A stretch of DNA of 64,000 nt from NCBI GenBank assembly GCA_963843535.1, contig CAWJKU010000001.1:1-64000 (forward strand). Direction: 5' to 3'. Below the pieces are notes generated by a model. It worked only from the letters and a program-made list of their open reading frames with translations, was not told the origin of the DNA and ran no database searches. Shown in pieces: positions 61,960-64,000 of this stretch. Position numbers and translations under genes: made by a program. Positions within the stretch are counted from its first letter, which is position 1, and each line of letters starts with the position of its first letter. Source of the stretch: CAVUNY01 sp963843535 (GTDB lineage Bacteria; Chloroflexota; Anaerolineae; Anaerolineales; Anaerolineaceae).

Positions 61960-63946
61960 ATGAAAAGAAGTTACCGAGTTCTATTTTTTGATGATGGCTG
62001 CCATCACCGTCCTCAGTATGCTGCTGGCCTCGTGCGCTTCGCCGCAGACCACCACAGCCCCCCAGGCGACCACCAAACCCGGCGAAGCCACCACTGTCCC
62101 TGTTGCGAGCACCAACCTGACGGATGTGGGCACGCCTCGCTCCGAAACCCTGATTGTCCAGACCTTTGACCGAAAATCGGCCAATCCTGACCAGCACAAC
62201 TACCTGATGGCCTATGATGTCTGGCGCGGCGTGCGCGAGCTGTGCATGGGCTTCCTCTGGGAAACCGATACGGGCAAGGGCGTTTCTTACCCCGAGGTCG
62301 CGGACGGTATGCCCGAAGTGCTGAACGCGGACCACACCCAATTCCGCATCAAGCTCCGTCAGGACCTGAAGTGGAGCGACGGGGTGGCCTTCACGGCCGA
62401 TGATGTCATCTATACCCTCGACACCTACAAGGCTGGGGCCAAGACGCTGACCAATGGTAACATCGCTCAGGTTAACCGTTACGTGAAAAGCTATAAGAAG
62501 GTGGATGATTTCACCATTGAGTTGGAGACCGCTAATCCTGCCTACGACATCACCATCTTCCTTGGGGTCGAGACCTGGGCTTCCCGCCTGACGATCGTCC
62601 CCAAGCACGTCTACGAGAAACAAGCCGATATCGCAGCCTTCCGCAATACCTACCCGGTCTGCCTGGGACCTTACACGCTCAAGGAATTCGATCCCAACGG
62701 CTACTGGGCCGTATGGCAGCGCCGCGATGATTGGAAGAACTCATCCTGGGGTTGGTACGGCGAACCCAAGGCCAAGTACGTGTTGTACAAGGACTTCGGT
62801 ACGGAAGATAAGCGCGTGCTCTCCTTCATCCAGAACCAGTATGATATCGACACCTTCATGAGCCCGGACAGCATCAAAGCCGCCCAGGCCAAGAGCGCGA
62901 ACATCCAGACCTTCAACCCGAAGCTGTCATACCATAACATGGACGACGCCTGCCAGTACGGCCTGCTGATGAACGACATCAAGCCGCCTTTCGATAAGGT
63001 GGAAGTCCGCTGGGCACTGGCGCTGTCCATCGATCTCAAGAGTGTGGGTATCAACGCTTTGAACGGTGAATTCAAGGCTTCAGCCCTGCCCATGGTAGAT
63101 ACCCAGATTTTGCGTCCACTGTACTATACACCCATGATGCCGTTCTTGAATGATCTCACCCTTCCAGACGGGTACAAACCCTTTGATCCCAATTTTGCCA
63201 AGGACCTGGCTGCAAAGCTCAAGACGATGGGCGCGAAAGACATCCCCGATAGCGACCAGGGCCTGCTGGACGGCTTTGGACTGGGCTGGTGGAAGTACGA
63301 CACGGCTGAAGCGGAAAAACTGCTCAAGTCGGTCGGTTTCACCAAGGGCGGCGACGGCATCTGGCTCTTACCGGATGGCAAGGTCTGGGAAATATCGTTC
63401 ATCATCCCCGGCGACTGGAACAACGTTATGCAGCGCACCGGCTTCTCAATCGCCGACAGCTGGACCAAGTTTGGCCTCAAGGTCAACACCAAGCAGCTTG
63501 ACCAGGCTGGCTGGAGCACCGCGATGAATTCCAACGCCCAGCTCGAAGTGCTGTATAACTGGACGCCCAACTGCGCTTTCGTCCCGATCGTCACCAATAC
63601 CTACCGTGATCGGTTGAAAGAGTATGTCCAGGCCGACCCCAACGCGACCGACCCGATCAAAGGCAACCTGTACCGCTTCGGAACCGATGAACTGGATGTA
63701 CAGGTGAAAAAGCTGACGGTGACGGATCCAGCCACACCCGAATACCGCACGACCGTGGGCGAGATCCAGAAGATCATCGTCACGAACATGGCCTACATCA
63801 GCATCATGAACATCCCGACTACCATCCCGACCAACAATTTCTATTGGACCAATTATCCTAAGCAAGACAATTATTACGCCGAGCCTTATTCCTGGTGGAG
63901 CTCCTTTAAGATGATCCTGCAGAACATTAAGCCAACCGGAAAGTAA
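61960..63946 (+). CDS. ABC transporter substrate-binding lipoprotein, family 5 (frame break in a T6 run)
   Basis: An extracellular solute-binding protein of family 5 (peptide or oligosaccharide type), about 660 residues. The ATG at 61960 has AAGGAG 10 nt upstream and begins MKRSYRVLF, a normal lipoprotein start. A run of six T (61984-61989) moves the frame; with five T it reads on as LMMAAITVLSMLLASC, with a perfect lipobox (LLASC). As written, only the TTG at 61988 or the ATG at 61991 opens the long frame. After the cysteine come a Thr/Pro/Ala linker, LRQDLKWSDGVAFTADDVIYTLD (the family signature), and YHNMDDACQYGLLMND. The body is intact. A hairpin after the stop (63962-63991) may separate it from permease genes beyond the window. 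Confidence 0.88.
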
Positions 63947-63961
63947 ATCGCTCGAAAGGTC

Positions 63962-63991
63962 GTTGGGGTAGCCCGGGAGGGCTGCCCCAAC
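63962..63991 (+). terminator. Hairpin after the family 5 binding-protein gene
   Basis: GTTGGGGTAGCCC and GGGCTGCCCCAAC form a 13-bp stem with one G-U pair and a GGGA loop, 16 bp after the stop. Such hairpins often raise binding-protein expression relative to downstream permeases; full termination is also possible. Confidence 0.6.
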
Positions 63992-64000
63992 ACCAGTTCC

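Noticed and set aside
1..64000. CRISPR array
   Set aside because: No set of regularly spaced direct repeats with unique spacers was found; the repeats present are dispersed palindromes.

Overview
The window is GC-rich bacterial DNA and most resembles an Anaerolineae-type member of the Chloroflexota. This is inferred from style, not from a marker gene. The clues are lipoproteins with Ala/Pro/Thr-rich linkers after the lipid cysteine, a giant DUF11/SdrD-type surface protein, secreted proteins ending in a short LP-containing aromatic tail, Ser/Thr kinases fused to FGE-type domains, and many dispersed palindromes. There is no rRNA and no CRISPR array. One tRNA gene (Lys, CTT) is present.

Layout. 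1-1034: end of an alpha/beta hydrolase. 1.3-18.2 kb: a Tc (ABC-type) toxin locus, with TcB and TcC in one gene and then TcA. The TcB/TcC C-terminus is an unrecognised beta-rich candidate effector. Both parts carry one +1 frame break. 18.2-20.6 kb: a GH32 fructan hydrolase, a cluster of dispersed repeats and a cupin. 20.7-23.8 kb: an OmpR-type two-component pair and a SIMPL-domain protein whose promoter carries an 11-bp-period direct repeat. 23.9-28.0 kb: a DnaE-type polymerase and an aldo/keto reductase. 28.3-38.1 kb: surface and envelope genes (DUF11/SdrD protein, DUF6056 and DUF1361 membrane proteins, a beta-helix protein). 38.1-40.5 kb: a methyltransferase, cyclopropane-fatty-acid synthase and a 38-residue Lys-rich protein.

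40.7-45.3 kb: a sugar ABC importer (binding protein and two permeases) with a LacI regulator. Every gene here is interrupted, with six frame breaks and one stop in all. A consensus promoter with a perfect operator palindrome survives in front of lacI. 45.3-54.1 kb: a signalling island. An operon encodes a Ser/Thr kinase with an FGE-type sensor, a membrane-anchored FGE-type protein, and an FHA-FHA-ABC-permease fusion. Downstream lies a second kinase whose first 350 codons are a near-identical copy of the first (about 1,065 bp). An IS element sits just upstream of the operon. 55.4-59.5 kb: an AAA/DUF4143 ATPase under a 33-bp palindrome, tRNA-Lys and a P-type cation ATPase. 60.2-64 kb: a DUF5060-type glycosidase and a family 5 binding lipoprotein, probably the start of an uptake operon.

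Two themes recur. First, many gene junctions carry a long, almost loop-free perfect palindrome (18-29 bp arms). Three of these belong to one composite repeat family. Second, single-base frame breaks occur in eight otherwise well-conserved genes, densest in the sugar importer. From sequence alone I cannot separate real gene decay from residual assembly indels; read-level checks would decide. The most interesting loci are the Tc toxin tail, the kinase/FGE/FHA-ABC island and the palindrome family.
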